Source of the DNA: Geothrix fuzhouensis
Lineage (GTDB): Bacteria; Acidobacteriota; Holophagae; Holophagales; Holophagaceae
Length of the DNA stretch: 64,000 bases
NCBI RefSeq assembly: GCF_024609325.1
Contig: NZ_JANHMQ010000002.1
Coordinates: 186,001-250,000 of the forward strand
Direction: 5' to 3'
Part shown: one piece after another, positions 53,020 to 62,052 of the stretch
How the letters are laid out: each line of letters opens with the position of its first letter
How positions within the stretch are numbered: position 1 is the first letter of the stretch
Notes under the pieces: generated by a model
Told to the model about the DNA's origin: nothing
Databases searched by the model: none
Seen by the model: the letters and a program-made list of their open reading frames with translations, nothing else
Translations under genes and position numbers: made by a program

Positions 53020-54885
53020 TCAGGTCTTGGGATCGCCGCGGGGGACCTCGGGGTAGAGCTTCTGGGCACACTCGGGGCAGATGCCGTGGCTGAAGTCGGC
53101 CTCAGTGTGCTCGGAGATGTAGGTCTCCAGCTGGTTCCAAGAGCCCATGTCGTCGCGGATCTTCTTGCACGACGCGCAAATGGGGATGATCCCGTGGAGC
53201 GTTTTGATGGTGTCCAGGGCGGCCTGGAGTTCCTGGGTGCGGGTGGTGACGCGCTGCTCCAGTGTGTCCTTCAGATCGTTCAGCTCGCGGAAGGAGACCC
53301 GGAGCGCATCGGTCATCTGCTGGAAGCGGTCATTGAGGTGCTGGATCTCCTCGACGCGGCTGGGGGCCAGGACCAGAGGGGCGCCCGGATCCCCGCTAAG
53401 GCGCCCGGGGAAGGCGCGGGTGGCCTCCTCCAGGCGGGCGATGGCCCCGGTGAACCTGCGGCTGAACAAATGGGCCAGGCTGATGGTCAGAAGGATGAGG
53501 AGCAAGAGCGTGCCGAGGCCCCGGATGGTGATCCGGCTCAGACTCGCGATCAGCGGGGCCAGGGGAGATTCCACGACCAACTGCCAGGGGAGTTGCGGGC
53601 TCAGGAGCCCCTCCTGGACGAGGCAGGACTCACCCCACCGCTGCATGGTGCTGCGCCCCGGCCGGGACGGGGGGAGGACGTGCCAGACCCCCTCAGCGAG
53701 CCAGCGGCGCTCGCCGGGTGGTGGGGTGAAGGCCGCCATCATGGTCAGGTCCTTCCGGGTGCTGGAGACCACGTGCCCAGATCGGTCGAGGAGGGTCAGC
53801 CGGGCGTCGGCGGAATTGGCGATGATGGCGAGGAGGCCCTGGATCAGCTTGGCATCCACGATGCCGATGCAGTAGCCGTCGTACCCTCCCTTCCGGACCA
53901 CGGGGACCACGAGGGAGATGACCGGCTCCGGCCGGCCGATGCGGCCCATGACCACGTCGGCCACCCAGGGCGTCAGCCTTTCGCGCAGGATCGGGATGTA
54001 AGGCCGATCGGAGAAGTTCCGTCCAAGGGTGGCGTGCCCCAGGTCATCAACCAAGGGGCTGAAGGCGATGACCTCCGCATGGACATCCAGCACGCCGGCC
54101 CGCTTGAAGGCCGGCATGGCCGTCCGGATGGCCTCCACGGCGCGCTGCAGGTCCCCCCGACGCTGGTTGGACTGGGCGGCCAGGTTCGCCAGAGTGGCGA
54201 TGCTCTGATGGCGGTCCCCAATCCAGGTTTGGAGCACCTGGCGGGCCACCAAATCGAGCTCGGCGCTCTGGCGGATCAGGTCCTGCTCACCCCGGCGGAC
54301 CTCCTGGCGGACGAAGACCGTCAGGTAGAGGAGGGCCGGGAAGGTCACCAGCGACACCATCGTGACGAAGACCACGGAGCGGAAGGTCGGCCGGGCCATC
54401 CTGTTCCCAACGACCCGCGCTCGCCAAGCCAGGGAGAGGATGCAGGCCAGCAGGGTGTTGAGGATGCCGTTGATGGCCTGCTTCAGGAAGACCAGCGCCG
54501 TTGCCTGGATCGGGGTCCGCAGCACGAGGTGGTAGAACACCCAGATCAGGGGGATCCCCAGGGCACCCCAGAAGAGAAGGTCCGCGAGAAGGAGATCCCA
54601 CGACCGGCGCCGCACCAGCCAACCTACGAAGAGGGCCTCGCCCCCGAGGATCACCATGGCCCAGGGATGATTCCAGAGCATCCAGGTGGCGCTGCCCGCG
54701 ATCAGGGCCGCCACCACGCCGGGCCCTTCGCCAAGGTGGAGGATCGCGAGCATCACGAAGACCGATCCAAAGATCAAGTCCACGTTGAAGAAGATCTCGT
54801 AGCGCAGCAGGTTGACCAGCAGCCCGGCCAGCCCGAAGAGGAGCGCGGGCAGCAATCGGTGACGGAACAAGGCTGGAGCTGGCAT
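53020..54885 (-). CDS. Membrane sensor protein with dCache-like domain and CxxC-rich C-terminus
   Basis: The 621-residue protein begins with about six hydrophobic helices (residues 8-195). A periplasmic sensor of about 260 residues follows (double-Cache-like: VLDVHAEVIAFSPLVDDLG, GRNFSDRPYI, VISLVVPVVRKGGYDGYCIG). Next come a further membrane helix (GTLLLLILLTISLAHLF), a HAMP-like stretch and a coiled coil. The last about 55 residues carry PICASCKKIRDDMGSWNQLE and HGICPECAQKLYPE, a CxxC pair plus CxxC tail found at the ends of various two-component proteins. No kinase, GGDEF or other catalytic domain is visible, so its output is unknown. It starts at ATG54885. Confidence 0.82.
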   Translation of the reverse strand: MPAPALFRHRLLPALLFGLAGLLVNLLRYEIFFNVDLIFGSVFVMLAILHLGEGPGVVAALIAGSATWMLWNHPWAMVILGGEALFVGWLVRRRSWDLLLADLLFWGALGIPLIWVFYHLVLRTPIQATALVFLKQAINGILNTLLACILSLAWRARVVGNRMARPTFRSVVFVTMVSLVTFPALLYLTVFVRQEVRRGEQDLIRQSAELDLVARQVLQTWIGDRHQSIATLANLAAQSNQRRGDLQRAVEAIRTAMPAFKRAGVLDVHAEVIAFSPLVDDLGHATLGRNFSDRPYIPILRERLTPWVADVVMGRIGRPEPVISLVVPVVRKGGYDGYCIGIVDAKLIQGLLAIIANSADARLTLLDRSGHVVSSTRKDLTMMAAFTPPPGERRWLAEGVWHVLPPSRPGRSTMQRWGESCLVQEGLLSPQLPWQLVVESPLAPLIASLSRITIRGLGTLLLLILLTISLAHLFSRRFTGAIARLEEATRAFPGRLSGDPGAPLVLAPSRVEEIQHLNDRFQQMTDALRVSFRELNDLKDTLEQRVTTRTQELQAALDTIKTLHGIIPICASCKKIRDDMGSWNQLETYISEHTEADFSHGICPECAQKLYPEVPRGDPKT

Positions 54886-55028
54886 GGGACCCGTTCCCGC
54901 GGGAGGAAAGGCTGGACCGACGATCAATGTGGGAAGTCATCCCACCTGTGCGTGAACATCCGGAGCAGGCTCTGGCGGCTTGACTGCGCAGAGGATAGCG
55001 CCTGGATCGGTCGGAGACCCTCTGAAAG

Positions 55029-55637
55029 TTAGTTCAGGACGTGGACCGGGACGGGGAGGAAGCCCCGCAGGACAGACGCGTTCTCTTCCGCTGCCTCGGG
55101 GCTGGTGCCGTCGGCTCCGGGATTCAGCAGCACGCCCTCGACCCGCCACCCGCGGAGCATGAGGGCCTCGGCGCTGAGCAGGGTGTGGTTGAGGGTGCCG
55201 AGGCCGCCCAGGGCCACCAGCACGCAGGGGATCTGCAGGTCCGTGGCCCAGGCCAGGAAGTGGACCTTAGGCGCCAGGGGCACCATGAGGCCGCCCACGC
55301 CTTCCAGCAGCACCCGGCCCTCGGCGGGGCGACGGCACCAGGCGGCGGTGGCTTCCAGGTCCAGCCTGCGGCCCTCCTGCAGGGCGGCCGCCAGGGGCGA
55401 CAAGGGCGCCCGCAGGAGGACGTGGCTTTCGGCGGTGATGCCCGAACCGGCCACGGCGCTGGCATCGGCTTCGGGATGATCCGGCCGGTCCACGCCCGTC
55501 TGGAAGGGTTTGCGATAGCTCACGGGACCCGAGACCGCCCAGGCCCGCGCGATTCGCGAGGATACGAACGTCTTCCCCACGCCCGTTCCGGTTCCGAGGA
55601 CCCAGAGCGGGCTGGGGAGGGCATCGAGGTTCAGCAT
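55029..55637 (-). CDS. bioD: Dethiobiotin synthetase
   Basis: The 202-residue ATP-dependent enzyme closes the ureido ring of dethiobiotin from DAPA. The P-loop is VLGTGTGVGKTFVSSRI, as in BioD (GTDTxVGKT form), followed by YRKPFQTGVDR and EGVGGLMVPLAP. Although a little shorter than E. coli BioD (225), the motifs are complete. It starts 15 bases after the TPR gene stop in the same direction, so the two may be co-transcribed. Confidence 0.93.
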   Translation of the reverse strand: MLNLDALPSPLWVLGTGTGVGKTFVSSRIARAWAVSGPVSYRKPFQTGVDRPDHPEADASAVAGSGITAESHVLLRAPLSPLAAALQEGRRLDLEATAAWCRRPAEGRVLLEGVGGLMVPLAPKVHFLAWATDLQIPCVLVALGGLGTLNHTLLSAEALMLRGWRVEGVLLNPGADGTSPEAAEENASVLRGFLPVPVHVLN

Positions 55638-55652
55638 GGACTCAGGGGCCGA

Positions 55653-56309
55653 TCAGCGGGGGGCGCCGCCCTTGTTGAGCTGGGCCAGCAGCTGCCGGGC
55701 CTGGGTGGCTTGCTCGCTGTTCGGGGCGAGGACCAGCACCTTGTTGAAGGCCTTGGCGGCTTCATCGGGCTTGTTGAGATCGCCGGCATACACGATACCG
55801 ATGTTGAAGAGGCTAGGCACGTGCGCCGGGTTGATCTTGCCGGCCTTCTGGAAGTTCGCCAGAGCCTTGTCGAACTGCCGGAGCTGGCGGTACATCACGC
55901 CCTGGTCCGTGAGGATGTCAGGGTCGTCAGGCTTCAGGGCCAGGGCCTTGCCGTAGGCGTCCACGGCCTTCTGGGGCTGGTGGCTGTCGAAATAGTCGTT
56001 GCCGAGGCCCACCCAGGCGTCGTGGTTCTTGGGTTCGGCCTTCACGATGCCTTCCAGCTGGATGATGCGAGCCTGCATCTCCGCATTCGGAAGGCCCATG
56101 CCCGGTGGGATCTGACCGGGGGCCGCGGCACCAGCCGCGCCAGGGGCCATGCCGCCGCCCAGAGAGGGCGCGGGCAGGACCACTCCAGCAGCGGGGGAGG
56201 CGGCGCTGGGTGTGGCTGCATCCTTAGCGCCACTGCCGCCGACGACATAGCCCGCGAGGAATCCAGCAGCAAGACCTCCAGCCAGGGCGAACATGATGTT
56301 CCGGTTCAA
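55653..56309 (-). CDS. Membrane-anchored TPR protein
   Basis: The 218-residue protein has an N-terminal membrane anchor (NIMFALAGGLAAGFLAGYVV), an Ala/Pro/Gly-rich linker to about residue 75 and three to four tetratricopeptide repeats (AWVGLGNDYFDSHQPQKAVD, then ALKPDDPDILTDQGVMYRQL and PSLFNIGIVYAGDLNKPDEA). TPRs mediate protein contacts. I place the start at TTG56309, which has AGGAGG six bases upstream; ATG56294 has none. Its stop is 15 bases before bioD. It could be an assembly or signalling scaffold. Confidence 0.82.
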   Translation of the reverse strand: MNRNIMFALAGGLAAGFLAGYVVGGSGAKDAATPSAASPAAGVVLPAPSLGGGMAPGAAGAAAPGQIPPGMGLPNAEMQARIIQLEGIVKAEPKNHDAWVGLGNDYFDSHQPQKAVDAYGKALALKPDDPDILTDQGVMYRQLRQFDKALANFQKAGKINPAHVPSLFNIGIVYAGDLNKPDEAAKAFNKVLVLAPNSEQATQARQLLAQLNKGGAPR

Positions 56310-56459
56310 ATGCCACCTCCTGATGACCTTCCGGTCTCCTGGAATTCTCCCACAGGTCTTGGCCGGGATCAGACGGGTGAAGAAAATAGGCGCAAAACTC
56401 CCGGAACGAAATACTCCATGCCAGGATAATTCCAACTCTGAGTCCTGACCGAGGTAGCC

Positions 56460-59060
56460 GTGGCCGATGCTTCACCCCGCCCCCCCACCCTGGGCCGATA
56501 CCGTGCTGCGGCCGTGCTGGTGGTCGGGGCGGTGCTTTCCCTGGTGGGGTTTTTCCTGGCCCAGGACGCCCACCATCGCCAGGTGGAGGCGCAGTTCCAC
56601 GAGGCGGCCCGCGACCGCGCCGAAAGCGTGGTGCAGGGGTTCCGCCACGGTTTCGAAGATGTCCTCGTTCTCCGAAGCTACTTTGAAGCCAGCGATGATG
56701 TGAGTCGGGCGGATTTCGACGCGTTCACGGCGTCCACTCTCGCCATGCACCCCTACATCCAGGCTTTCCAGTGGCTGCCAGCGGTCGGCCCGGAAAACCG
56801 GAGCGCTCTGGAGGCGGAGGGGCGGCGCTTCTATCCTGGCTTCCACTTCTTCCGGCGCAATGAGGCGGGACAAAGCGAGCCTCTGCCCCCGCACGCGCGA
56901 TTCTACGCGATCCAGTTCGTGACGCCTTTCTCGGGCAACGAGGTGACCTTGGGCTATTCGGCCGAGCACCTGGCCACCCGGCAGGAGGCGCTGGCCAGAG
57001 CCCTGCGCACCGGGGAAGTCTCTGCCAGCGGACGGATCCACCTGCTCCAGGATACGACTGCCCAGGCGGGGATCCTGGTGATGGCCGCGGTGCGGGACCG
57101 GCAAGGCCGCAATCTGGGAGTGGTGCAAGGAGTCTTCCGGGCGGGCGACCTGGTCCAGAAGTCCATCGCCATTCTGGAACCGCGGGGGGTGGACCTGTGC
57201 CTGTTGGACGACAGCGCCCCGGAAGCCGAGGCCCTGCTGCACCGCGAACCCTCGCCCCTGCCCCCGTCCGCCGCGGGCGGTTCATCCAAGCTCCGGCAGG
57301 CCCTCGGTTTCGACCTGGCCGGCCGCCGCTGGGAGGTGGTGGTGACCCCGACCCCGGGCTACTACGACCTGGGGGCTGGCTGGCGGGCGTGGAGTGTTCT
57401 GGCCGGGGGCTTCGCCTTCAGCTTGATCCTCGCGGCCTACGTGCGGGGGTTGCTGACCGGCCAGGCGCAGATCCGGACTCAGGTCGAGGCCCGGACGCGC
57501 GAGTTGGCGCTGGAGACGGAGAGCCACCGCCGGGACGCGGCGGCCCTGAGGGAGAGCGAAGCCCGGTTTCGCCATCTGGTGGAGGTGATGGGGGAAGGCA
57601 TGTGGGTGGTGGACCCGGAAGGAATGACCACCTTCGTCAATCGCCGCATGGCCCAGATGCTGGGCTACTTGCCGGAGGAGATGGTCGGCCGTCCCCTGTC
57701 TGACTTCATGTTCGAGGAGGACCGGGCGGCCTCGGACCGCCACATGGCCCACCGGAGGAACGGGAATGGCGGCCAGCATGACTCCCGGTTCCGGAAGAAG
57801 GACGGTTCGGAGGTGTGGACCATCGTGACTGGCAACCCGGTGCTGGACGATGAACGGCGCGTGGTGAGCGTGCTGGGGATCATCACCGACATCACAGACC
57901 GCCGCCGGGCCGAACAGGCGCAGCTCCAGAGCCAGAAGCTGGAGAGCCTCGGCGTGCTGGCGGGCGGCATCGCGCACGACTTCAACAACCTCCTCACGGC
58001 CATCCTCGGCAACATCAGCCTCGCGCAGCTCTGTACGCCGCCGCTCTCGCCCGCGCAGCCGTACCTGGAGAACCTGGAGAAGTCCGTCCATCGCGCCACC
58101 AGCTTGACGCGGCAGATGCTCGCCTATTCCGGCCGGGGGCGTTTCACGGTCGCCCCTCTGGACCTGAACCAGGCCGTGGAGGAAATGTCCCATCTCCTGG
58201 AGGTCTCCATTTCCAAGAAGGTGACCCTGCGGTTCCAGCTCCAGTCCGGCCTGCCCGCGTTGATGGCGGAGGCCTCCCAGATCCAGCAGGTGGTCATGAA
58301 CCTGGTCACCAACGCGTCAGAGGCCATCGGCGACCGGGAAGGCATCGTCTCGGTCCGCACGGGAACCCAGTCCTACGCAGAGGGGGACCTGATCCGGGAC
58401 TTCCCGGGTCAGACCATCGAGCCCGGCAGCTTCCTCACCCTGGAGGTGTCGGACACGGGGCAGGGCATGAGCCCCGACATCCAGGCCCGCATCTTCGAGC
58501 CCTTCTTCACTACGAAGTTCACGGGCCGCGGGCTGGGACTGTCGGCCATGCAGGGCATCGTCCGGGGTCACCGGGGCGGCATTCGGGTCTACAGCGAGGT
58601 CGGCAAGGGCACCACGTTCAAGGTCATCTTCCCGGCCGGCCTGGAGGCGGCGCCCGCCAGGCGGGAGGAGGCTGAGCCCACGAGTTGGGTTGGGTCGGGC
58701 ACCATCTTGGTGGTCGATGACGAGGAAGGTGTGCGCGCCGTGGCCGATGCGCTCCTCCGTTCCATGGGATTCGAGGTCCTTGAGGCCAGGGATGGCCAGG
58801 AGTGCCTGGACCGGTTCAAGGCCGAGGGCAGCCGGATCAAGGCCGTGCTCCTGGACCTCACCATGCCGCACATGGACGGGGTCGAGACCTTCCGCCAGCT
58901 GAGGGCCCTCGATCCTGCCTGCCGGGTGGTGCTGATGAGCGGCTACAACGAGCAGGAGGCCGTCCACGATTTCCTGGGCAAAGGCCTCGTCGCCTTCGTG
59001 CAGAAGCCTTTCCAGCGTACGGGCTTGATGCAGGCCATGCAGAAGGCGCTGGGAGGCTGA
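56460..59060 (+). CDS. Hybrid sensor histidine kinase (CHASE-PAS-HisKA-HATPase-REC)
   Basis: The 866-residue protein has a TM helix (about 14-34) and an extracytoplasmic CHASE domain (about 70-255: SYFEASDDVSRADF, FYPGFHFFRRNEAG). A second TM helix (about 309-330), a coiled coil and a PAS domain (about 365-485) follow. The kinase core carries phospho-acceptor His506 (AGGIAHDFNNLL), with an ATPase domain (NLVTNASEAIGDREG, VSDTGQGMSPD, GRGLGLSAM). It ends in a receiver domain with the acceptor Asp in VLLDLTMPHMDG. CHASE domains sense small molecules outside the cell. No separate output gene is adjacent. The start is GTG56460. Confidence 0.93.
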   Translation: MADASPRPPTLGRYRAAAVLVVGAVLSLVGFFLAQDAHHRQVEAQFHEAARDRAESVVQGFRHGFEDVLVLRSYFEASDDVSRADFDAFTASTLAMHPYIQAFQWLPAVGPENRSALEAEGRRFYPGFHFFRRNEAGQSEPLPPHARFYAIQFVTPFSGNEVTLGYSAEHLATRQEALARALRTGEVSASGRIHLLQDTTAQAGILVMAAVRDRQGRNLGVVQGVFRAGDLVQKSIAILEPRGVDLCLLDDSAPEAEALLHREPSPLPPSAAGGSSKLRQALGFDLAGRRWEVVVTPTPGYYDLGAGWRAWSVLAGGFAFSLILAAYVRGLLTGQAQIRTQVEARTRELALETESHRRDAAALRESEARFRHLVEVMGEGMWVVDPEGMTTFVNRRMAQMLGYLPEEMVGRPLSDFMFEEDRAASDRHMAHRRNGNGGQHDSRFRKKDGSEVWTIVTGNPVLDDERRVVSVLGIITDITDRRRAEQAQLQSQKLESLGVLAGGIAHDFNNLLTAILGNISLAQLCTPPLSPAQPYLENLEKSVHRATSLTRQMLAYSGRGRFTVAPLDLNQAVEEMSHLLEVSISKKVTLRFQLQSGLPALMAEASQIQQVVMNLVTNASEAIGDREGIVSVRTGTQSYAEGDLIRDFPGQTIEPGSFLTLEVSDTGQGMSPDIQARIFEPFFTTKFTGRGLGLSAMQGIVRGHRGGIRVYSEVGKGTTFKVIFPAGLEAAPARREEAEPTSWVGSGTILVVDDEEGVRAVADALLRSMGFEVLEARDGQECLDRFKAEGSRIKAVLLDLTMPHMDGVETFRQLRALDPACRVVLMSGYNEQEAVHDFLGKGLVAFVQKPFQRTGLMQAMQKALGG

Positions 59061-59075
59061 CCTCCATGCGCCGGA

Positions 59076-60218
59076 TCAGGCGCCCGGAAGTTCCAGGGCC
59101 AGGGCCTCGACGAGGGCCTGGATCTGCACGTCCTCAAGATGGGCGCCGGTGGTGATCCGCAGGCGGGCCGACCCCTCCGGCACCGTGGGCGGGCGCACGG
59201 CGCGCACATCGAAGCCGCGGGCCTGGAGACTTGTGGCCAACCGCACCGCTTCCGCATCGGGGCCCACGGGCACGGGCACGATGGCTGAGGGCTGGTCGGC
59301 CTGCCCCAAGGGGCGCCGGAGGTGCGCGGCGTGGGCCAGTGCCCGCTTCCGCCGCCAGGGTTCCGCCTGGGCGATGCGCAGACCCTCCAGGGCCGCGCCG
59401 AGGACGGGCGGGGGCAGAGCCGTGGAGAAGATGAAGCCCCGAGCCGTGTTGAGCAGGTGCTCCCGCAGCAGGGCGTCGCAGCAGACGAAGGCCCCGAAGG
59501 CGCCCAAGGCCTTCCCAAGCGTGCCCATGACCAGGGGCACCCGGCCGTGGACACCCTGGAGCTGGGCCAGGCCCGCGCCGTTCGCGCCCAGCAGGCCCGT
59601 GGCATGGGCTTCGTCGATGAGGAGCAGGGCGCCGTGGCGGTCGCAGAGGTCCAGCAGGGCCGGCAGGTCCGCCGCGTCACCATCCATGCTGAACACGGCG
59701 TCCGAGGCCACCAGGGCCAGGGCCTCCGCAGGGACGGAGGCTCGCCAGGCGGCGAGCTGGGCCCCGAGGTCCACCAAGTCCAAGTGCCGGTAGATGCCCA
59801 GATGGGCGCCCCCGGCGCGGGCCATGCGGCAGCCGTCCACCAGGGAGGCGTGGTTGAGGGCATCGGAAAAGACGGCATCGCCAGGGCCCACCAAGGCGGG
59901 GAGGAGCGTGGCATTGGCTTGGAAGCCCGTATTGAAGAGCAGGCAGGCTTCAGTCCTCTTCCACTGGGCGAGGGCGGCTTCCAGCTCGTCATGGAGGGGC
60001 GTGGTGCCCCGGAGGAGACGGGCACCGCCCGCGCCGGACCCGTGGTTGCGGGCGGCCGCGGCGGCCGCCTCGGCCAGGCGCGGATCCCGGCGCAGGCCCA
60101 GGTAGTCGTTGGAACAGAAATCCACCCCTCCAGCCGGATGGATGGCCCGGTCCCGGCCCAGGGCTCGGCGGTGTTCGGCCTGGTGCCAAAGGCGTTGCCG
60201 CCAGGGGGAGGGGAGCAT
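59076..60218 (-). CDS. bioF: 8-amino-7-oxononanoate synthase
   Basis: This PLP enzyme condenses pimeloyl-ACP/CoA with alanine, the first ring-forming step of biotin synthesis. The 380-residue protein has FCSNDYLGLRRDPRLAEAAA, GSGAGGARLLRGTTPLHDEL, the Asp-Glu-Ala-His segment LLIDEAHATGLLG and the PLP-lysine region VMGTLGKALGAFGAFV. Length and motifs favour BioF over the related glycine C-acetyltransferase or serine palmitoyltransferase. It converges on the hybrid kinase gene and is unlinked in transcription to bioA and bioD. Confidence 0.93.
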   Translation of the reverse strand: MLPSPWRQRLWHQAEHRRALGRDRAIHPAGGVDFCSNDYLGLRRDPRLAEAAAAAARNHGSGAGGARLLRGTTPLHDELEAALAQWKRTEACLLFNTGFQANATLLPALVGPGDAVFSDALNHASLVDGCRMARAGGAHLGIYRHLDLVDLGAQLAAWRASVPAEALALVASDAVFSMDGDAADLPALLDLCDRHGALLLIDEAHATGLLGANGAGLAQLQGVHGRVPLVMGTLGKALGAFGAFVCCDALLREHLLNTARGFIFSTALPPPVLGAALEGLRIAQAEPWRRKRALAHAAHLRRPLGQADQPSAIVPVPVGPDAEAVRLATSLQARGFDVRAVRPPTVPEGSARLRITTGAHLEDVQIQALVEALALELPGA

Positions 60219-60307
60219 GGAACCTCAGGGTCCTTGGAGGCAGGGTAAGGGTGGGGGAATGTTAGGATCTGAGGGGGATCCACCGCGGATCCCCCTTGGA
60301 GCGTGGC

Positions 60308-60988
60308 ATGGATTATCAGCAGTCGTGGCAGGGAGCTTCCACCGGAGCACAATCCCGCGTCGATTTTGTCCGAAGCGTCTACCTGTGGCTCATGGGCGGG
60401 TTCGCCGTGGCGGCTCTGGGGGCCCTCAGCGCCCCCTTGATCGGCAATGCCCTGATTTCGGTGGCGGGCCGCTTCTGGTTCTGGGTCCTCTTCGGCGTCC
60501 AGTTCGGGTCGCTGATGTTCGCCTCCCGGGTCAGCCGGCGGAAGCCCCTCAACCGGGTGGCCTATGTGCTGTTCACCTTCATCTCGGGCGTCATCGCCGG
60601 CATCATCGCCCTCGCGCTGGCCCAGGGGGCCGGGTTCAGGCCCGTGTTCATGGCCTTCGGGCTCACGGGCGTGGTGTTCATGACCCTGACGGTCACGGCC
60701 TTCGTCTCCAAGAAGGACTTCAGCTTCCTGCGGAACTTCGTCATTGTCGGCATCGCCGTGATGTTCTTCGGCAGCTTGGCGGCGGCCATCTTCCACCTGG
60801 AGACGTTCAGCCTGATCATCTCCGGCGTGGCCGTCATCGCCTGCTCGGCCAAGCTGCTCTGGGACACCTCCGCCATGCTCCGCACGGACGACTTCGGCGA
60901 TCCCGCCGGGTTCGCCCTGGCCCTGTTCGTGAGCCTCTACAACATCCTCATCTCCCTGATGAACCTTCTCGGCGGACGGCGCCGTTAG
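60308..60988 (+). CDS. Bax inhibitor-1/YccA family membrane protein
   Basis: The 226-residue protein has seven hydrophobic helices and the BI-1 family pattern, with a cytoplasmic N-terminus (SRVDFVRSVYLWLMGGFAVA), a membrane Asp near FVSKKDFSFLRNF and the C-terminal ALALFVSLYNILISLMNLLG. Bacterial relatives (YetJ, YccA) are calcium leak channels or FtsH modulators. ATG60308 has GGAG upstream, and four codons before it are in frame but unlikely. It lies 26 bases before the PpiC gene. Confidence 0.93.
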   Translation: MDYQQSWQGASTGAQSRVDFVRSVYLWLMGGFAVAALGALSAPLIGNALISVAGRFWFWVLFGVQFGSLMFASRVSRRKPLNRVAYVLFTFISGVIAGIIALALAQGAGFRPVFMAFGLTGVVFMTLTVTAFVSKKDFSFLRNFVIVGIAVMFFGSLAAAIFHLETFSLIISGVAVIACSAKLLWDTSAMLRTDDFGDPAGFALALFVSLYNILISLMNLLGGRRR

Positions 60989-61014
60989 GCTCCTCCTCGC
61001 ATCCAAGGAATCCC

Positions 61015-62052
61015 ATGCTCCGTGCTTCCCTGATCTCCCTGATCGCCCTCGGTGTCGTCGCCCAGGAGCCCGCGAAGGCCCCCGCCACCGCCACCGCTCC
61101 CGCCCAGGCGGCTGCACCCGTCCAGGCCCCGGTCTCCGCGCCCAAGCCCGAAGAGGTGGTGCTGGCCAAGGTGGGCGGCGAGCCCATCACCGAGGCTGAC
61201 TTCCAGGCCGCCTTCCACCTGCTGCCTCAGCAGGAGCAGATGCAGATCCTCATGCTGCAGGGCGGCAAGGAGGAGTTCGTCAAGCGCATGGCCGAGAGCA
61301 AGCTCCTGGCCGTGAAAGCCAAGCGCATGGAGCTGGACAAGACCCCCGAATTCCAGCGGGCCGTGGACCGCACCCGGGATGACCTGCTGGCCCGCGAGTT
61401 CCTGGCCAAGGAGAGCGAGGCGCTCCAGAAGAAGCTCGTGGTTTCCGAGGCGGATGTGCACGCGTTCTACGAGAAGAACAAGGACCGCTTCAAGCAGCCC
61501 GAACTGGCCAGCGTGCGCCACATCCTGGTGTCCGTGAAGCATGAGGGCGATGCCAAGGGGCTCAGCGAGGCCGAGGCCAAGGCCAAGGTCGCGAAGATCC
61601 AGGCCGAGTTGAAGAAGGGGGCCAAGTTCGAGGCTATGGCAGAGAAGTACAGCGACGACCCCGGCAGCAAGGAGAACGGCGGACTCTACAAGGACGCGGA
61701 TCCCTCGGAATGGGCGCCAGAGTTCGGCACCGCCGCCCGCACCCAGCCCATCGGGAAGGTGGGAGCTCCGGTGAAAACTCAGTTCGGCTACCACCTCATC
61801 AAGGTGGAGAGCCGCAAGGCCGCGCGTCAGGTGCCCTTCGAGGAGGCCAAGTCCGTGGCCGAGCAGGGCGCTCAGCGCGAGCGGCAGGCGGCGGTCTGGA
61901 ACGAGCTGATGGACAGCCTCCGCAAGGAGATCCCCTTCGAGCTGGTGACGCCTGCCACCAAGCCTGCTGTCGCAGCTCCCAAGCCCGCTGAAGCTCCCAA
62001 GCCTGCCGAAGCCCCCAAGCCCGCTGAAGCCCCCAAGGGAGGTGCCCGTTGA
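61015..62052 (+). CDS. Exported PpiC-type (parvulin) peptidyl-prolyl isomerase
   Basis: The 345-residue precursor has a signal peptide (MLRASLISLIALGVVAQ), an Ala/Pro linker and an N-terminal SurA-like helical domain (about 45-165). A parvulin domain follows (about 165-280: SVRHILVSVKHEGDA, FEAMAEKYSDDPGSKENGG, FGYHLIKVESR), and then a Pro/Ala/Lys tail of three near-identical KPAEAP repeats encoded by 61981-62034. It should fold outer-membrane or periplasmic proteins. It is translationally coupled to the next foldase gene (TTGA overlap). Confidence 0.92.
   Translation: MLRASLISLIALGVVAQEPAKAPATATAPAQAAAPVQAPVSAPKPEEVVLAKVGGEPITEADFQAAFHLLPQQEQMQILMLQGGKEEFVKRMAESKLLAVKAKRMELDKTPEFQRAVDRTRDDLLAREFLAKESEALQKKLVVSEADVHAFYEKNKDRFKQPELASVRHILVSVKHEGDAKGLSEAEAKAKVAKIQAELKKGAKFEAMAEKYSDDPGSKENGGLYKDADPSEWAPEFGTAARTQPIGKVGAPVKTQFGYHLIKVESRKAARQVPFEEAKSVAEQGAQRERQAAVWNELMDSLRKEIPFELVTPATKPAVAAPKPAEAPKPAEAPKPAEAPKGGAR
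61981..62034 (+). repeat. Three 18-bp tandem repeats (KPAEAP) in the PpiC tail
   Basis: Three consecutive 18-base units of the form AAGCCYGCYGAAGCYCCC each encode KPAEAP. They differ only at pyrimidine third positions. Tandem units of this kind can vary in number between strains. Confidence 0.85.

Noticed and set aside
51406-55032. A plus-strand open frame of 1208 codons opposite bioA and the membrane sensor
   Set aside because: It is antisense to two well-supported genes, has Gly/Ala/His/Arg-rich low-complexity content and arises from the high GC at third positions. The same applies to long antisense frames opposite argS, AOR, pruA, bioF and the amidohydrolase.
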